64,000 bases of DNA from Lonsdalea populi (GCF_015999465.1 NZ_CP065534.1:310001-374000); one strand, 5' to 3'; counted from the first letter of the stretch, positions 1 through 23,731 are shown. The notes: generated by a model from the letters alone, not told the origin. Made by a program: numbers and translations.

Positions 1-44
1 GTATGGCTGAAGCCAACAAGGCGTTCGCTCACTACCGCTGGTAA
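1..44 (+). CDS. rpsG: 30S ribosomal protein S7, 3' end only
   Basis: Only the last 13 residues and the TAA stop (42-44) are inside the window. They read MAEANKAFAHYRW, the usual end of enterobacterial S7 in its short form, without the longer tail of the E. coli K-12 protein. S7 nucleates assembly of the 30S head. Its position 94 bases before fusA is that of the str operon (rpsL, rpsG, fusA, tufA). Confidence 0.9.
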   Translation, partial: MAEANKAFAHYRW

Positions 45-129
45 TACCGGCGTAGATGTTAATAACCCAGCGGGCGCCTCAAAGGCCAACCCGTTTGGGT
101 TTTTACTACTTTGAACGCCCTAGGAATAG

Positions 130-2247
<2,118 letters not shown>

Positions 2248-2258
2248 TTCGGGTTTAA

Positions 2259-3500
<1,242 letters not shown>

Positions 3501-3523
3501 TTGCTGATAATTTAAAGCGTATA

Positions 3524-3548
3524 AAAAGGCACTTCGGTGCCTTTTTTT
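3524..3548 (+). terminator. Rho-independent terminator after tufA
   Basis: A stem AAAAAGGCAC/GTGCC with a UUCG tetraloop is followed by seven T residues, 24 bases after the tufA stop. It closes the str operon. Confidence 0.92.
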
Positions 3549-3566
3549 ATTACCTAAGAAAATAGG

Positions 3567-3585
3567 AGAATCAAAATCATTCACA
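3567..3585 (+). promoter_or_regulatory. Candidate Fur box upstream of bfd
   Basis: GAGAATCAAAATCATTCAC matches the classic 19-bp Fur consensus at 14 of 19 positions by hand comparison. It lies about 40 bases before bfd, a gene repressed by Fur-iron in E. coli. The call rests on a hand match only; a matrix scan of the genome would give a proper score. Confidence 0.5.
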
Positions 3586-3625
3586 ATTAGAATCATGGCA
3601 TCTGGTTAAAAATGAGTCACCAAGA

Positions 3626-3820
3626 ATGTATGTTTGTTTGTGTAACGCCATCACTGATAAAGCTATCCGCCGCGTAGTCCATCAGCATCAACCCCAATCA
3701 CTCCAGCATTTGAAGCAACTGATTCCCATTGGAACTGAATGCGGAAAATGTTTACGGCACACTCGTGCGATTCTCCAAGAAGAGAAAGAAAGACTTCCTG
3801 AACTATATAAAGTGGCATAG
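3626..3820 (+). CDS. bfd: Bacterioferritin-associated ferredoxin
   Basis: A [2Fe-2S] protein that docks on bacterioferritin and passes electrons to its heme so that stored Fe(III) leaves as Fe(II). The 64-residue length equals E. coli Bfd. The four cluster cysteines appear as CLC at residues 4 and 6 and CGKC at about 39-42. It is followed by bfr 73 bases downstream, the usual pair, so release and storage of iron are encoded together. A Fur-box-like site lies just upstream. Confidence 0.95.
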   Translation: MYVCLCNAITDKAIRRVVHQHQPQSLQHLKQLIPIGTECGKCLRHTRAILQEEKERLPELYKVA

Positions 3821-3893
3821 TTTGCATGGATATTTTTTGACTCTGTAACGGCGGGTTCTACACTTTGAGGAACTGGAGCGGAGGAGTCATGTC

Positions 3894-4367
3894 ATGAAAG
3901 GTGATAAAAATGTTGTTACGCATCTAAACAAGCTGCTAGGCAATGAGCTCGTTGCAATCAATCAGTATTTCTTACACGCCCGCATGTTCAAAAATTGGGG
4001 ATTCCTTCGTCTTAACGATCACGAATATCATGAATCGATAGATGAAATGAAACATGCCGATCACTATATCGAACGTATCCTTTTTCTCGAAGGCATACCT
4101 AATCTTCAAGATTTGGGTAAGCTTAATATTGGTGAAGATGTGGAAGAGGTATTACGCTCAGACCTAAATCTTGAGCTGGATGGTGCACGCGATCTACGAG
4201 AGGCTATCAATTATGCTGACTCAGTTCGCGACTATGTCAGCCGAGATTTAATGATAGCGATTCTCTCTGATGAAGAAGAGCACATAGATTGGCTTGAGAC
4301 TGAGCTTGATTTGATTGGTCGGCTAGGAATACAAAACTACCTGCAGACTCAACTTAAAGAAGCTTGA
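3894..4367 (+). CDS. bfr: Bacterioferritin
   Basis: Heme-containing 24-mer iron storage protein with ferroxidase activity, in the cytoplasm. The product is 157 residues (158 in E. coli). The ferroxidase ligands are all visible: E18, E51, H54, E94, E127 and H130. Met52, which binds heme at the subunit interface, lies in [14 protein letters not shown] (3881-3886) precedes the start. The gene sits between bfd and the S10 operon, the same place as in E. coli. Confidence 0.96.
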   Translation: MKGDKNVVTHLNKLLGNELVAINQYFLHARMFKNWGFLRLNDHEYHESIDEMKHADHYIERILFLEGIPNLQDLGKLNIGEDVEEVLRSDLNLELDGARDLREAINYADSVRDYVSRDLMIAILSDEEEHIDWLETELDLIGRLGIQNYLQTQLKEA

Positions 4368-4454
4368 GACTGAACTCTGCTACCTACCTATAAATAGCCT
4401 CAGGATCTACGTTGCACAGTTTCGGTCAAAAAAAAATCATTTCCCCCTCTCGGG

Positions 4455-4482
4455 TTGCTTCCTAGACAGATTTACGTATAAT
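4455..4482 (+). promoter_or_regulatory. S10 operon promoter
   Basis: TTGCTT (4455-4460) and a perfect TATAAT (4477-4482) are separated by 16 bases, followed by the GC-rich start GCGCGGGC typical of growth-rate-controlled promoters. It lies about 180 bases before rpsJ, as expected for the S10 operon with its long leader. Confidence 0.8.
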
Positions 4483-4488
4483 GCGCGG

Positions 4489-4974
<486 letters not shown>

Positions 4975-4994
4975 TCAGGTCATTGAGCGATTGA

Positions 4995-6551
<1,557 letters not shown>

Positions 6552-6564
6552 GTCGGAGGAGTAA

Positions 6565-7392
<828 letters not shown>

Positions 7393-7405
7393 TTTTAGAG
7401 GATAA

Positions 7406-7687
<282 letters not shown>

Positions 7688-7692
7688 GGTAG

Positions 7693-9623
<1,931 letters not shown>

Positions 9624-9648
9624 TACAGTGAGCGTTCTCTAAAACGAT

Positions 9649-9682
9649 AAACGGCTCAATTCTTTGAGCCGTTTATTTTTTC
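9649..9682 (+). terminator. Terminator between S10 and spc operons
   Basis: AAACGGCTCAA and TTGAGCCGTTT pair around a four-base loop and are followed by ATTTTTTC. It ends the S10 operon and lies just before the spc promoter. Confidence 0.9.
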
Positions 9683-9711
9683 TACCCATAGTCAGGATGC
9701 AGTGTTATAAT
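9683..9711 (+). promoter_or_regulatory. spc operon promoter
   Basis: A perfect TATAAT at 9706-9711 with a -35 region around TACCCA (9683-9688), spacer 17, is followed by the GC-rich discriminator GCTGCGCCC. The layout and sequence closely resemble the E. coli spc promoter, which likewise overlaps the end of the S10 terminator. Confidence 0.78.
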
Positions 9712-9781
9712 GCTGCGCCCTCATTTATGGGGCTTTTTTAACGGCCTATTCTAGGTCCTATAAAGTAGTAGTTGACATTAG

Positions 9782-11364
<1,583 letters not shown>

Positions 11365-11391
11365 TTGTCACCAATTGAATCACGGGAGTAA

Positions 11392-11790
<399 letters not shown>

Positions 11791-11803
11791 TCGGGAGGAA
11801 AGA

Positions 11804-12337
11804 ATGTCTCGTGTTGCAAAAGCACCCGTCGTCATTCCTGCCGGCGTAGAGGTTAAACTCAACGGTCAGGATATTTCGATTAAGGGTAAAAACGGCGAGC
11901 TGAGTCGTAAGATCCATGATGCCGTAGAAGTTAAGCAGGCTGACAATGCACTGACTTTCGCCCCGCGCGAAGGTGTTGCAAACGGCTGGGCCCAGGCTGG
12001 GACCACTCGTGCACTGTTGAACAACATGGTTATCGGTGTTACCGAAGGCTTCTCTAAGAAGCTGCAGCTGGTAGGTGTAGGTTATCGTGCCGCCGTGAAA
12101 GGCAATGTGGTGAATATGGCCCTGGGCTTTTCTCACCCTGTTGATCACGAACTGCCTGCAGGCATTAATGCCGAATGTCCGACTCAGACTGAAATCGTGC
12201 TGAAAGGCGCTGATAAGCAGTTGATCGGTCAGGTTGCTGCAGAACTGCGCGCTTACCGTCGTCCTGAGCCTTATAAAGGCAAGGGTGTCCGTTACGCCGA
12301 CGAAGTCGTGCGTACCAAAGAGGCTAAGAAGAAGTAA
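11804..12337 (+). CDS. rplF: 50S ribosomal protein L6
   Basis: Product of 177 residues, the E. coli length, made of two related alpha/beta domains. L6 lies near the factor-binding site. GGGAGGAAAGA precedes the start, 13 bases after rpsH. The [15 protein letters not shown] motif near the end is conserved. Confidence 0.98.
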   Translation: MSRVAKAPVVIPAGVEVKLNGQDISIKGKNGELSRKIHDAVEVKQADNALTFAPREGVANGWAQAGTTRALLNNMVIGVTEGFSKKLQLVGVGYRAAVKGNVVNMALGFSHPVDHELPAGINAECPTQTEIVLKGADKQLIGQVAAELRAYRRPEPYKGKGVRYADEVVRTKEAKKK

Positions 12338-12700
<363 letters not shown>

Positions 12701-12705
12701 GGTAG

Positions 12706-13839
<1,134 letters not shown>

Positions 13840-13846
13840 GTAGCAG

Positions 13847-15329
<1,483 letters not shown>

Positions 15330-15366
15330 TTTATCTCACATATTTTTCTTGCAAAGTTGGGTTGAG

Positions 15367-15390
15367 CTGGCTAGATTAGCCAGCCGATCT
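15367..15390 (+). terminator. Hairpin between spc and alpha operons
   Basis: CTGGCTA and TAGCCAG pair perfectly around a three-base loop and are followed by CCGATCTTTT. It is likely a partial terminator or attenuator between rpmJ and the alpha leader; the short T-run suggests leaky function. Confidence 0.6.
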
Positions 15391-15393
15391 TTT

Positions 15394-15486
15394 GTATGTA
15401 ACTGCAACATCATTTGAGTATCCTGAAAACGGGCTTTTCAGAATGGTGTTGCCGTATAAAATTGTAGGAGTGCATAGTGGCCCGTA
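15394..15486 (+). promoter_or_regulatory. Alpha operon leader, S4-binding pseudoknot
   Basis: The sequence from TTTGAGTATCCTGAAAACGG through TTTTCAGAATGG to the GTG start of rpsM is almost the E. coli alpha leader. That leader folds into a pseudoknot around the rpsM ribosome binding site (TAGGAGTGCATA), which S4 traps to repress the operon. The pairing CTGAAAA/TTTTCAG is visible. S4 (rpsD) is the third gene downstream. Confidence 0.82.
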
Positions 15487-15833
15487 TAGCAGGCATTAAC
15501 ATTCCTGATCATAAACATACCGTTATCGCATTAACGGCGATCTACGGTGTCGGTAAAACCCGCTCGCAGGCTATCTGCGCGGCTACGGGTATTGCTGAAA
15601 ATGTTAAGATCAGTGAGCTGTCTGAAGAGCAAATCGAAAAGCTACGTGACGAAGTTGCCAAGTTTGTTGTTGAAGGTGACCTGCGTCGTGAAGTTACCCT
15701 GAGCATCAAGCGTCTTATGGACCTTGGAACTTATCGTGGTTTGCGTCATCGTCGTGGTCTGCCGGTTCGCGGTCAGCGTACCAAGACCAACGCCCGTACC
15801 CGTAAGGGTCCGCGCAAACCGATCAAGAAATAA
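15477..15833 (+). CDS. rpsM: 30S ribosomal protein S13
   Basis: Starts at GTG 15477 within the S4-regulated leader and encodes 118 residues ([20 protein letters not shown]), full length. S13 forms head-to-body bridges with L5 and contacts P-site tRNA by its basic tail ([10 protein letters not shown]). First gene of the alpha operon. Confidence 0.98.
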   Translation: MARIAGINIPDHKHTVIALTAIYGVGKTRSQAICAATGIAENVKISELSEEQIEKLRDEVAKFVVEGDLRREVTLSIKRLMDLGTYRGLRHRRGLPVRGQRTKTNARTRKGPRKPIKK

Positions 15834-15846
15834 TCGGGGTGATTGA

Positions 15847-16239
<393 letters not shown>

Positions 16240-16251
16240 CGCCGCTTTTAG

Positions 16252-16890
<639 letters not shown>

Positions 16891-16915
16891 GGCTTAGTAC
16901 CAAAGAGAGGACACA

Positions 16916-17905
16916 ATGCAGGGTTCTGTGACAGAGTTTCTAAAACCGCGCCTGGTTGATATCGAGCAAGTCAGTTCGACGCACGCCAAGGTGACCCTTG
17001 AGCCGTTAGAGCGAGGCTTCGGCCACACTCTCGGTAACGCACTGCGCCGTATTCTGCTTTCATCCATGCCAGGTTGCGCGGTGACCGAGGTTGAGATTGA
17101 TGGTGTACTACATGAGTACAGCACCAAAGAAGGCGTACAGGAAGATATCCTGGAAATCCTGCTCAACCTGAAAGGGCTGGCGGTGAGGGTTCAAGGCAAA
17201 GATGAAGTTATTCTTACCCTGAATAAATCTGGCATTGGCCCTGTGACTGCAGCCGATATCACCCACGACGGTGATGTCGAAATCGTCAAGCCACAGCACG
17301 TAATCTGCCATCTGACCGATGAAAGCGCGTCTATTAACATGCGCATCAAAGTTCAGCGTGGACGCGGTTATGTGCCGGCATCTGCCCGTATTCATACGGA
17401 AGAAGATGAGCGCCCGATTGGTCGCCTGTTAGTCGATGCCTGCTACAGCCCGGTAGAGCGTATCGCCTACAATGTTGAAGCAGCTCGTGTTGAACAGCGC
17501 ACCGATTTGGACAAGCTGGTCATCGAAATGGAAACCAATGGTACGATTGATCCTGAAGAAGCAATCCGCCGTGCGGCCACCATTCTGGCTGAACAACTGG
17601 AAGCTTTCGTTGACTTACGTGATGTACGTCAGCCGGAAGTCAAAGAAGAAAAACCAGAATTCGATCCGATCCTGCTGCGCCCTGTTGACGATCTGGAATT
17701 GACTGTCCGCTCTGCTAACTGCCTCAAGGCAGAAGCTATCCACTACATCGGTGATCTGGTACAACGTACCGAAGTTGAGCTACTCAAAACGCCTAACTTG
17801 GGTAAAAAATCTCTTACTGAGATTAAAGACGTGCTGGCTTCACGTGGTCTGTCTCTGGGCATGCGCCTGGAAAACTGGCCACCCGCAAGCATTGCTGATG
17901 AGTAA
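16916..17905 (+). CDS. rpoA: RNA polymerase alpha subunit
   Basis: Product of 329 residues, identical in length to E. coli. The amino domain (about 1-235) dimerises and scaffolds beta and beta'; [20 protein letters not shown] is its signature. After an acidic linker the carboxyl domain (about 250-329) has [18 protein letters not shown], which carries the UP-element and activator contact residues including the arginine equivalent to R265. Fourth gene of the alpha operon. Confidence 0.98.
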
Positions 17906-17921
17906 CCGGATCACAGGTTAA

Positions 17922-18335
<414 letters not shown>

Positions 18336-18350
18336 TCTGTAAGAGCATGA

Positions 18351-18378
18351 AAAAACCGGGGAAACCCGGTTTTTTTTC
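18351..18378 (+). terminator. Terminator after rplQ
   Basis: AAAAACCGGG and CCCGGTTTTT pair around a GAAA loop and run into eight T residues. It ends the alpha operon. Confidence 0.93.
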
Positions 18379-18505
18379 GTCTGTACCTTTTGTCACTCCC
18401 TCTCCATGATTCGTTCTATGACGCTTTAAGTTTATGATGGGCTTCTGGTAATCCGTTTACGGAGGCGATATGTTCATCATTGACGAATGTGTAAGCACAC
18501 CCGTT

Positions 18506-19372
18506 TTAGTTCCACGCACTTTTTGAGATTTCCGGTTTTTCAGCCATCAGCCGGTATTCTTCCGGTGTCAGGTTATTCAGGGATTCATGGGGCCGCTCAC
18601 TATTATATTCAGTCAACCAGCGCTCTGTGATTTCCCGTGCTTCATTCAGCGTTCTGAACAGGTAAAAATCCAGGATTTCTGTCCGGTATGTCCGGTTAAA
18701 ACGTTCGATAAAGGCATTCTGTGTCGGTTTCCCCGGACTAATAAACTCCAGCATCACACCATGCTCTTCAGCCCAGTGTGCCAGCGTCAGTGAGACCAGC
18801 TCAGGCCCATTATCCATCCGCATCTTCAGCGGATATCCGCGACTGGCCACGATCCTGTCCAGCACTCTGACGACACGCTGTGCCGGAATATTCAGGTCGA
18901 TTTCTATCGCCAGCGCTTCGCGATTAAAATCATCCACCACATTGAAGGTCCTGAAACGTCTGCCGCAGACCAGTGCATCATGCATAAAATCAATAGACCA
19001 GCTCTGGTTCAGCGCCTCCGGCGTTGCCAGCGGTGCCGGGTTGCGTACCGGCAGACGTTGTTTTCCCTTGCGGCGAAAATTCAGTTTTAATAGACAGTAA
19101 ATTCGATGAACTCGCTTATGGTTCCAGGCGTTGCCCTGCCTGCGCAGCACCTGGAACAGCTTCTTAAAGCCATACCGTGGATAACGCTCAGCCATTTCTG
19201 TTAGCGCCTGGATCACGGGCTCATCCCGGCGGGTATCGGGCTGGTAAAAATACACCGTCCTGCTCAACGATAATGTCCTGCACGCCTGGCGTAAGCTCAT
19301 CGAAAATTGCGTCGTCAGATAGCTGACAAGCTCACGCTTTATCGCTGGTTTTAAAACTTTTTTTCAATAACG
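18506..19372 (-). CDS. IS3-family transposase, OrfB catalytic part
   Basis: DDE transposase domain, expressed as an OrfAB fusion after -1 frameshifting. An internal ATG at 19300 (MSLRQACRTLSL) would give 264 residues, but the same frame is open back to the slip site (KPAIKRELVSYLTTQFS). DDE residues are visible in WSIDFMHD, MRMDNGPEL and NAFIERFNRTYR, with the family ending RPHESLNNLTPEEYR. No internal stop is present. Confidence 0.88.
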
Positions 19373-19617
19373 TCTTTCAGTGCCCGACATTCCAGACTCA
19401 GATCGGCGAACATCTGTTTGAGACGACGGTTCTCGTCCTCAAGATCTTTGATTTTTTTGATATCAGCAGCTTCCATACCGCCATATTTCGCCTTCCAATT
19501 GTAATAGCTGGCTTCAGAAATAGTGGCCTCGCGGCAGACGTCTTTGACGGTCCGCCCGGCTTCGACGGACTTCAGGACGGCGATGATCTGGTGCTCAGTA
19601 AATCGGGCTTTACGCAT
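19351..19617 (-). CDS. IS3-family transposase, OrfA
   Basis: An 88-residue protein with an amino-terminal helix-turn-helix (FTEHQIIAVLKSVEAGRTVKDVCREA) and a leucine-rich coiled region (IKDLEDENRRLKQMFADLSL) for dimerisation. It binds the IS ends and, fused to OrfB, forms the active transposase. Starts behind GGAGGAGATCGCC. Confidence 0.92.
   Translation of the reverse strand: MRKARFTEHQIIAVLKSVEAGRTVKDVCREATISEASYYNWKAKYGGMEAADIKKIKDLEDENRRLKQMFADLSLECRALKDVIEKKF
19357..19363 (-). other. Programmed -1 frameshift site of the IS
   Basis: On the minus strand the zero-frame codons read A AAA AAG, the canonical slippery heptamer of IS3-family elements, just before the orfA stop. Slipping back one base continues into orfB (VLKPAIKREL). 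The activity is inferred from the motif. Confidence 0.85.
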
Positions 19618-20160
19618 GGCGATCTCCTCCAGGGGACATAATCAGTATGTCGGAAGATCTCTAAAAGTGAATGGTTTGGTTTACCGGGATGCTTACAAAT
19701 GGGCTGAACGTTATATCAGCGAAGCTCAAAAAAAAGGCGCATTTGACGATCTTCCAGGCCGAGGGAAGCCACTTCATCTGGAAGACAATTCGTGTGTACC
19801 GGAGGAGTTGCGAGCGGTTTACCATGTGCTCGCAAACGCAGGTTATCTTCCCCCTGAGCTGATGGATCGCAAAGAAGCCATCACCCTTTCTGCAATGATG
19901 CAGGAGAACGCAAACGATCATCCTGATTATGAATCTATGTCCAATCGTTTAAGATTGCTCGAATTGCGCTTGCAGCAGGCAGGTATAGATACTCAGTTCT
20001 TGAGAGGAAGTTATAGTTCCGCTTTAAATGCCCGCATTGGACGGGTAGAGAGTGGTGAATGATGATATGAAAATCACTAAACGAGTCCGAGGTTCGGTAT
20101 TAAAATCGCGGCGCAAGTTATTAGTGATAATTAGATTAACCAATAGGTCAGGAGACAAAG

Positions 20161-20371
20161 ATGTCTAACTATATGCACACCAAAGGCCAGATAAAAGATA
20201 ATGCGATTGAAGCTCATGCTTCATGACCCGTTATTCAGAAAGCGAGTGGAGAAAAAAGTGAAGGGTAAGGGAAGTTATCAGAGAAAATGTAAGCATAAAA
20301 ATGCAGGGAAAGGTCACTGGGAGGCCAGTGGTAAAAATAAACGTATTTTACCACTGGCTTTCTGGTTTTAA
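20161..20371 (+). pseudogene. arfA: Alternative ribosome-rescue factor ArfA, frameshifted
   Basis: ATG 20161 behind GGAGACAAAG reads [20 protein letters not shown], the ArfA amino end, and then meets TGA at 20224-20226. From 20222 the next frame continues [20 protein letters not shown] and WEASGK to TAA at 20369-20371, the rest of ArfA. The spacing between the two parts is one base more than in E. coli (EALLHDPLF), so one base is in excess. ArfA recruits RF2 to ribosomes stalled on non-stop mRNA. As written only a 21-residue stub would be made. A sequencing error or recoding cannot be excluded. Position before mscL matches E. coli. Confidence 0.85.
20324..20358 (+). promoter_or_regulatory. 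Long hairpin inside arfA (RNase III/terminator element)
   Basis: GCCAGTGGTAAAA and TTTTACCACTGGC form a perfect 13-bp stem with a nine-base loop. In E. coli a comparable hairpin within arfA is cut by RNase III or acts as terminator, making the message non-stop so that tmRNA degrades ArfA unless tmRNA fails. The hairpin is intact here although the reading frame upstream is broken. Confidence 0.8.
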
Positions 20372-20432
20372 GGGTAACAAACTTTCCTTTCCAAAACCCC
20401 CGGCAGAATATTTCAGCCAAACCACATCTGGT

Positions 20433-20840
20433 TTATTTGCTCTGCTGTTTGAGCAGATCGCGGATTTCCGTTAATAACGTTTCTTGCGCAGAGGGTTTTG
20501 GTGGAGCTGCTGGTTTCTCTTCCTCTTTGCGGCGCATCTTGTTCATTAAATTGATGGCAACAAAAATCGCAAGAGCGACGATGATGAAGTCAAAAATATT
20601 CTGGACGAAAACGCCGTAGTTCATGACTACAGCGGGAATATTGTCATGGGCCTCGCGCAGCACCAGATGGAACTGCTTGAAGTCGATCCCCCCGATCAAT
20701 AAACCCAGTGGTGGCATGATGATATCAGAAACCAAAGAAGAGACAATTTTGCCAAAAGCCGCGCCAATAATGACACCGACGGCTAAATCCACTACGTTTC
20801 CACGCATCGCGAACTCGCGAAATCCTTTAAAAAAACTCAT
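20433..20840 (-). CDS. mscL: Large-conductance mechanosensitive channel MscL
   Basis: Inner-membrane pentameric channel that opens under extreme tension to release osmolytes. The 135-residue product has the amino helix [33 protein letters not shown] with pore-lining TM1, a second membrane helix ([17 protein letters not shown]) near residues 77-100 and the charged cytoplasmic bundle at the end. Family length is 136. Downstream of trkA on the same strand, 95 bases away, as in E. coli. Confidence 0.97.
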   Translation of the reverse strand: MSFFKGFREFAMRGNVVDLAVGVIIGAAFGKIVSSLVSDIIMPPLGLLIGGIDFKQFHLVLREAHDNIPAVVMNYGVFVQNIFDFIIVALAIFVAINLMNKMRRKEEEKPAAPPKPSAQETLLTEIRDLLKQQSK

Positions 20841-20935
20841 TGTGATTCTCCCAATAAAATAGTTACTTCAATCATTCTAACAAGAGCTGAAGGATTTTCC
20901 ATTCACTGCCACCTGCAGATTATCCCTGCCAAATT

Positions 20936-22312
20936 TCATAAGAAGAAGGGACTCGGTTGAAACAAACGTTCAACGTCAGAAACGTACTTCTTGTCTGTTA
21001 AAAACATAATGACATGATCGCCTTGCTCTATCTGGGTTTTACTCGTCGCGATAATTACGTTGTCCCCTCGCACTATGGCACCAATCGTCGTACCCGGTGG
21101 GAGCTTGATGTTTTCCACGGTGCGGCCAACCACTTTCGAAGTCCCATCGTCGCCGTGTGCAATGGCTTCGATAGCTTCCGCGGCACCTCGACGTAGCGAG
21201 GAAACGCTAACAATATCAGCTTTACGAACATGCCCTAGTAACGCGGAAATGGTCGCCTGCTGAGGCGAGATCGCGACATCGATCGCACTTCCTTGCACCA
21301 GATCGACATATGCCCGACGTTGGATCAATACCATTGCCTTTTTAGCCCCAAGTCTCTTGGCGAGCATCGATGACATGATATTAGCTTCGTCATCGTTAGT
21401 GATAGCGATAAACACATCCATCTGTTCAACATGCTCTTGCGCCAGCAGTTCCTGGTCGGAAGCATCGCCGTGGAAAACAATAGTATTTTGCAAGAGCTCA
21501 GCCAGCTCTGCGGCCCGCTGCTCATTCTTTTCAATGAGTTTTACGCTGTATTCTTTTTCCAGCCTGAGTGCCAAACCAGCCCCGACATTACCTCCCCCGA
21601 CAATCATGATGCGTTTGTAGGGTTTCTCCAGCCGCTGCAATTCACTCATTACTGCGCGAATATGCTGTGAGGCTGCGACAAAAAAGACTTCGTCGCCTGC
21701 TTCGATAACCGTGGAGGCTTGTGGTCTGATGGGTCTGTCATGGCGGAAAATGGCTGCGACCTGAGTATCGATGTGGGGAATATGTTCGCGCATCGATGAG
21801 ATGGCACTCCCCACTAAAGGCCCGCCGTAGTAGGCGTTAACGGCGGCGATACTCACTTTCCCTTCTGCAAAGTTCACGACCTGCAGCGCGCCTGGGTATT
21901 CGATAAGCTTATAGATGTTGTCAATCACAAGCTGTTCCGGGGAGATCAAATGATCGATAGGTACGGCGTTGGACTGAAATAGCCGCTCGGATTCTCGGAT
22001 ATAGTCGGCAGAGCGAATACGGGCAATGCGATTGGGAGTATGGAATAGCGTGTAGGCCACCTGACACGCCACCATATTGGTCTCATCAGAGCTGGTCACG
22101 GCTACCAGCATATCGGCATCTTCCGCTCCTGCCTCACGCAAGACTCGGGGATGGGAGGCGTATCCGGTCACAACGCGTAGGTCGAATTTATCCTGCAACT
22201 GACGCAGGCGCGTCATATCGGTGTCGACAACCGTAATATCGTTGTTTTCTCCTGATAAGTTTTCCGCCAGTGTCCCGCCTACTTGCCCTGCGCCAAGAAT
22301 AATAATTTTCAT
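20936..22312 (-). CDS. trkA: Trk potassium uptake system NAD-binding protein TrkA
   Basis: Peripheral cytoplasmic subunit that gates TrkG/TrkH potassium channels. The 458 residues (as in E. coli) hold two RCK modules: the first Rossmann motif [13 protein letters not shown] at residues 7-19 and the second [14 protein letters not shown] around residue 239, each followed by a TrkA-C domain. Lies 55 bases after rsmB in a run rsmB, trkA, mscL on the minus strand. Confidence 0.97.
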   Translation of the reverse strand: MKIIILGAGQVGGTLAENLSGENNDITVVDTDMTRLRQLQDKFDLRVVTGYASHPRVLREAGAEDADMLVAVTSSDETNMVACQVAYTLFHTPNRIARIRSADYIRESERLFQSNAVPIDHLISPEQLVIDNIYKLIEYPGALQVVNFAEGKVSIAAVNAYYGGPLVGSAISSMREHIPHIDTQVAAIFRHDRPIRPQASTVIEAGDEVFFVAASQHIRAVMSELQRLEKPYKRIMIVGGGNVGAGLALRLEKEYSVKLIEKNEQRAAELAELLQNTIVFHGDASDQELLAQEHVEQMDVFIAITNDDEANIMSSMLAKRLGAKKAMVLIQRRAYVDLVQGSAIDVAISPQQATISALLGHVRKADIVSVSSLRRGAAEAIEAIAHGDDGTSKVVGRTVENIKLPPGTTIGAIVRGDNVIIATSKTQIEQGDHVIMFLTDKKYVSDVERLFQPSPFFL

Positions 22313-22367
22313 CGCTTTTTGCCGTGTAATATGTTGACCCGGATTGAGACAATGATAAAAAATCGTG

Positions 22368-23657
22368 TCAGCCTTTGGTCAGCCTAGCATAGAAGAAACC
22401 ATCGCCACCTTCAGGGGTGGGGATACATTGAACTCCCGGATGTTCTAGATCGCCTGTGCCCGTCAGCGTGGCGTCCGCATGACGCGTCAGGAATGCCGTT
22501 ATTTGCTGTTGGTTCTCTTCAGGTAATATCGAACAAGTCGCGTAGACCAGCGTCCCGCCGGATTTCAGGTATGGCCAGATAGCATCGAGTATCTCTGATT
22601 GCAGCGCGGACAACTCCTGAATATCGCTATCGCGGCGCAGCCATTTTATATCCTGATGACGACGAATAACCCCGGTTGCTGAACAGGGCGCATCGAGAAG
22701 AATGCGATCAAACGTTTGCCCCTCACACCAGTCGGCCGGTTGGCGACCATCTCCCTGACGAACTGTTGCTTTGAGGCGCAGTCGTTCAAGATTCTCTGTC
22801 ACACGTTCGAGTCGTTTAGTGTCGACATCGACAGCCATAACCCGCGCTTCCGGCGCCGCTTCGAGTATATGCGTCGTTTTGCCCCCTGGAGCGGCGCACA
22901 AGTCCAGAATGGATTCACCGTTTTTTGGCGAAAGCCAGTGTACACAACCTTGTGCCGACGCATCCTGAACGGTCACCCAGCCATCGGAAAATCCCGGCAG
23001 CGCGGTTACCGCGCTGGGGGCCAACAGACGGACGGCATCCGGATTTTCATCATGGGCGACAGCGTTCAACCCTGTTTCAGACAGCAGCTGAAGGTATTCG
23101 TCCCGGGCATGATGAAGTCGGTTGACGCGTAGCCACATCGGTGGTTTTTGGTTATTGGCGTCGATGATGTCTTGCCATTGTGTGGGATAGGCATCCCGGA
23201 TGCGCTTTAATAACCAACTGGGGTGTAAATGAGCACTTTCCAGATCAGAGGCCTGTTCTACCAGTGAATCCTGCTGACGCTGGAATTGGCGTAGGACGCC
23301 ATTAATCAGACCTTTCATCTGAGGACGTTTCAGCGCAACAGCGCCGTTAACTGTTTCGGCCAGCGCGGCATGTGCCGGGATGCGGGTAAAAAGCATCTGA
23401 TAGATCCCAACCATCAACAGATAATGTAACGTCCGCTGCTTGCCCACCATGGGCTTGGTCATCAACTGCTGGATGTACCACTCTAACTGTGGAAGAACGC
23501 GCAAGGTGCCGAAGCATAATTCTTGCAATAGCGCGCGATCTTTGTCGGAGATGTTCTTTTGCAAAATGGGCAAGACAGCGCTGAGAGACTGACCCTGATC
23601 CAACACCTGGCCGATGGCTTTGGCTGCAATGCTGCGTAGGTTGTAATTGTTTTTCAT
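22368..23657 (-). CDS. rsmB: 16S rRNA m5C967 methyltransferase
   Basis: SAM-dependent methyltransferase that modifies C967 of 16S rRNA. Product of 429 residues (E. coli 429). The amino part is a NusB-like RNA-binding domain; the catalytic part has the SAM motif [23 protein letters not shown] with the first cysteine and [11 protein letters not shown] with the catalytic cysteine. Follows fmt 74 bases upstream; the order def, fmt, rsmB, trkA is conserved in enterobacteria. Confidence 0.97.
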   Translation of the reverse strand: MKNNYNLRSIAAKAIGQVLDQGQSLSAVLPILQKNISDKDRALLQELCFGTLRVLPQLEWYIQQLMTKPMVGKQRTLHYLLMVGIYQMLFTRIPAHAALAETVNGAVALKRPQMKGLINGVLRQFQRQQDSLVEQASDLESAHLHPSWLLKRIRDAYPTQWQDIIDANNQKPPMWLRVNRLHHARDEYLQLLSETGLNAVAHDENPDAVRLLAPSAVTALPGFSDGWVTVQDASAQGCVHWLSPKNGESILDLCAAPGGKTTHILEAAPEARVMAVDVDTKRLERVTENLERLRLKATVRQGDGRQPADWCEGQTFDRILLDAPCSATGVIRRHQDIKWLRRDSDIQELSALQSEILDAIWPYLKSGGTLVYATCSILPEENQQQITAFLTRHADATLTGTGDLEHPGVQCIPTPEGGDGFFYARLTKG

Positions 23658-23731
23658 AAGCTAAAGCGAATATCGATCGGTGTATAGGAATAAATCGCCC
23701 GGTGAAGTAGCTACCAGGCGATGGGGATGAT

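Larger units (their letters stand above)
18490..19697 (-). mobile_element. Complete IS3-family insertion sequence (IS407-group-like), 1,208 bp
   Basis: The ends are TGTAAGCACACCCGTTTTAG on the left and, as reverse complement on the right, TGTAAGCATCCCGGTAAACC. They share an imperfect inverted repeat beginning TGTAAGCA. Flanking AATG at 18486-18489 and 19698-19701 is a 4-bp target duplication, the size usual for the IS407 group. It contains orfA and orfB in overlapping phases with a slippery A6G. Both frames are open and the catalytic residues are present, so it is probably active or recent. The group assignment comes from resemblance of OrfA to IS1400/ISEhe3-type proteins. Confidence 0.93.
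18470..20062 (+). pseudogene. yhdN: DUF1992 protein YhdN, interrupted by an IS3-family element
   Basis: The true start is ATG 18470, behind GGAGGCGAT. It reads MFIIDE and then breaks at base 18489 inside the seventh codon. Reading resumes at 19702. With the 1,208-bp insert and one copy of the AATG duplication removed, the frame joins exactly as MFIIDEWAERYISEAQKKG and runs 126 residues to 20062. E. coli YhdN begins MWLIDQWAERHI and has 122 residues. The function of this DUF1992 family is unknown. The position just after rplQ is that of E. coli yhdN. A GTG at 19667 inside the IS end, with GGAAG upstream, could restart a 131-residue fusion that keeps all but the first residues, so the gene may not be dead. 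Confidence 0.9.
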
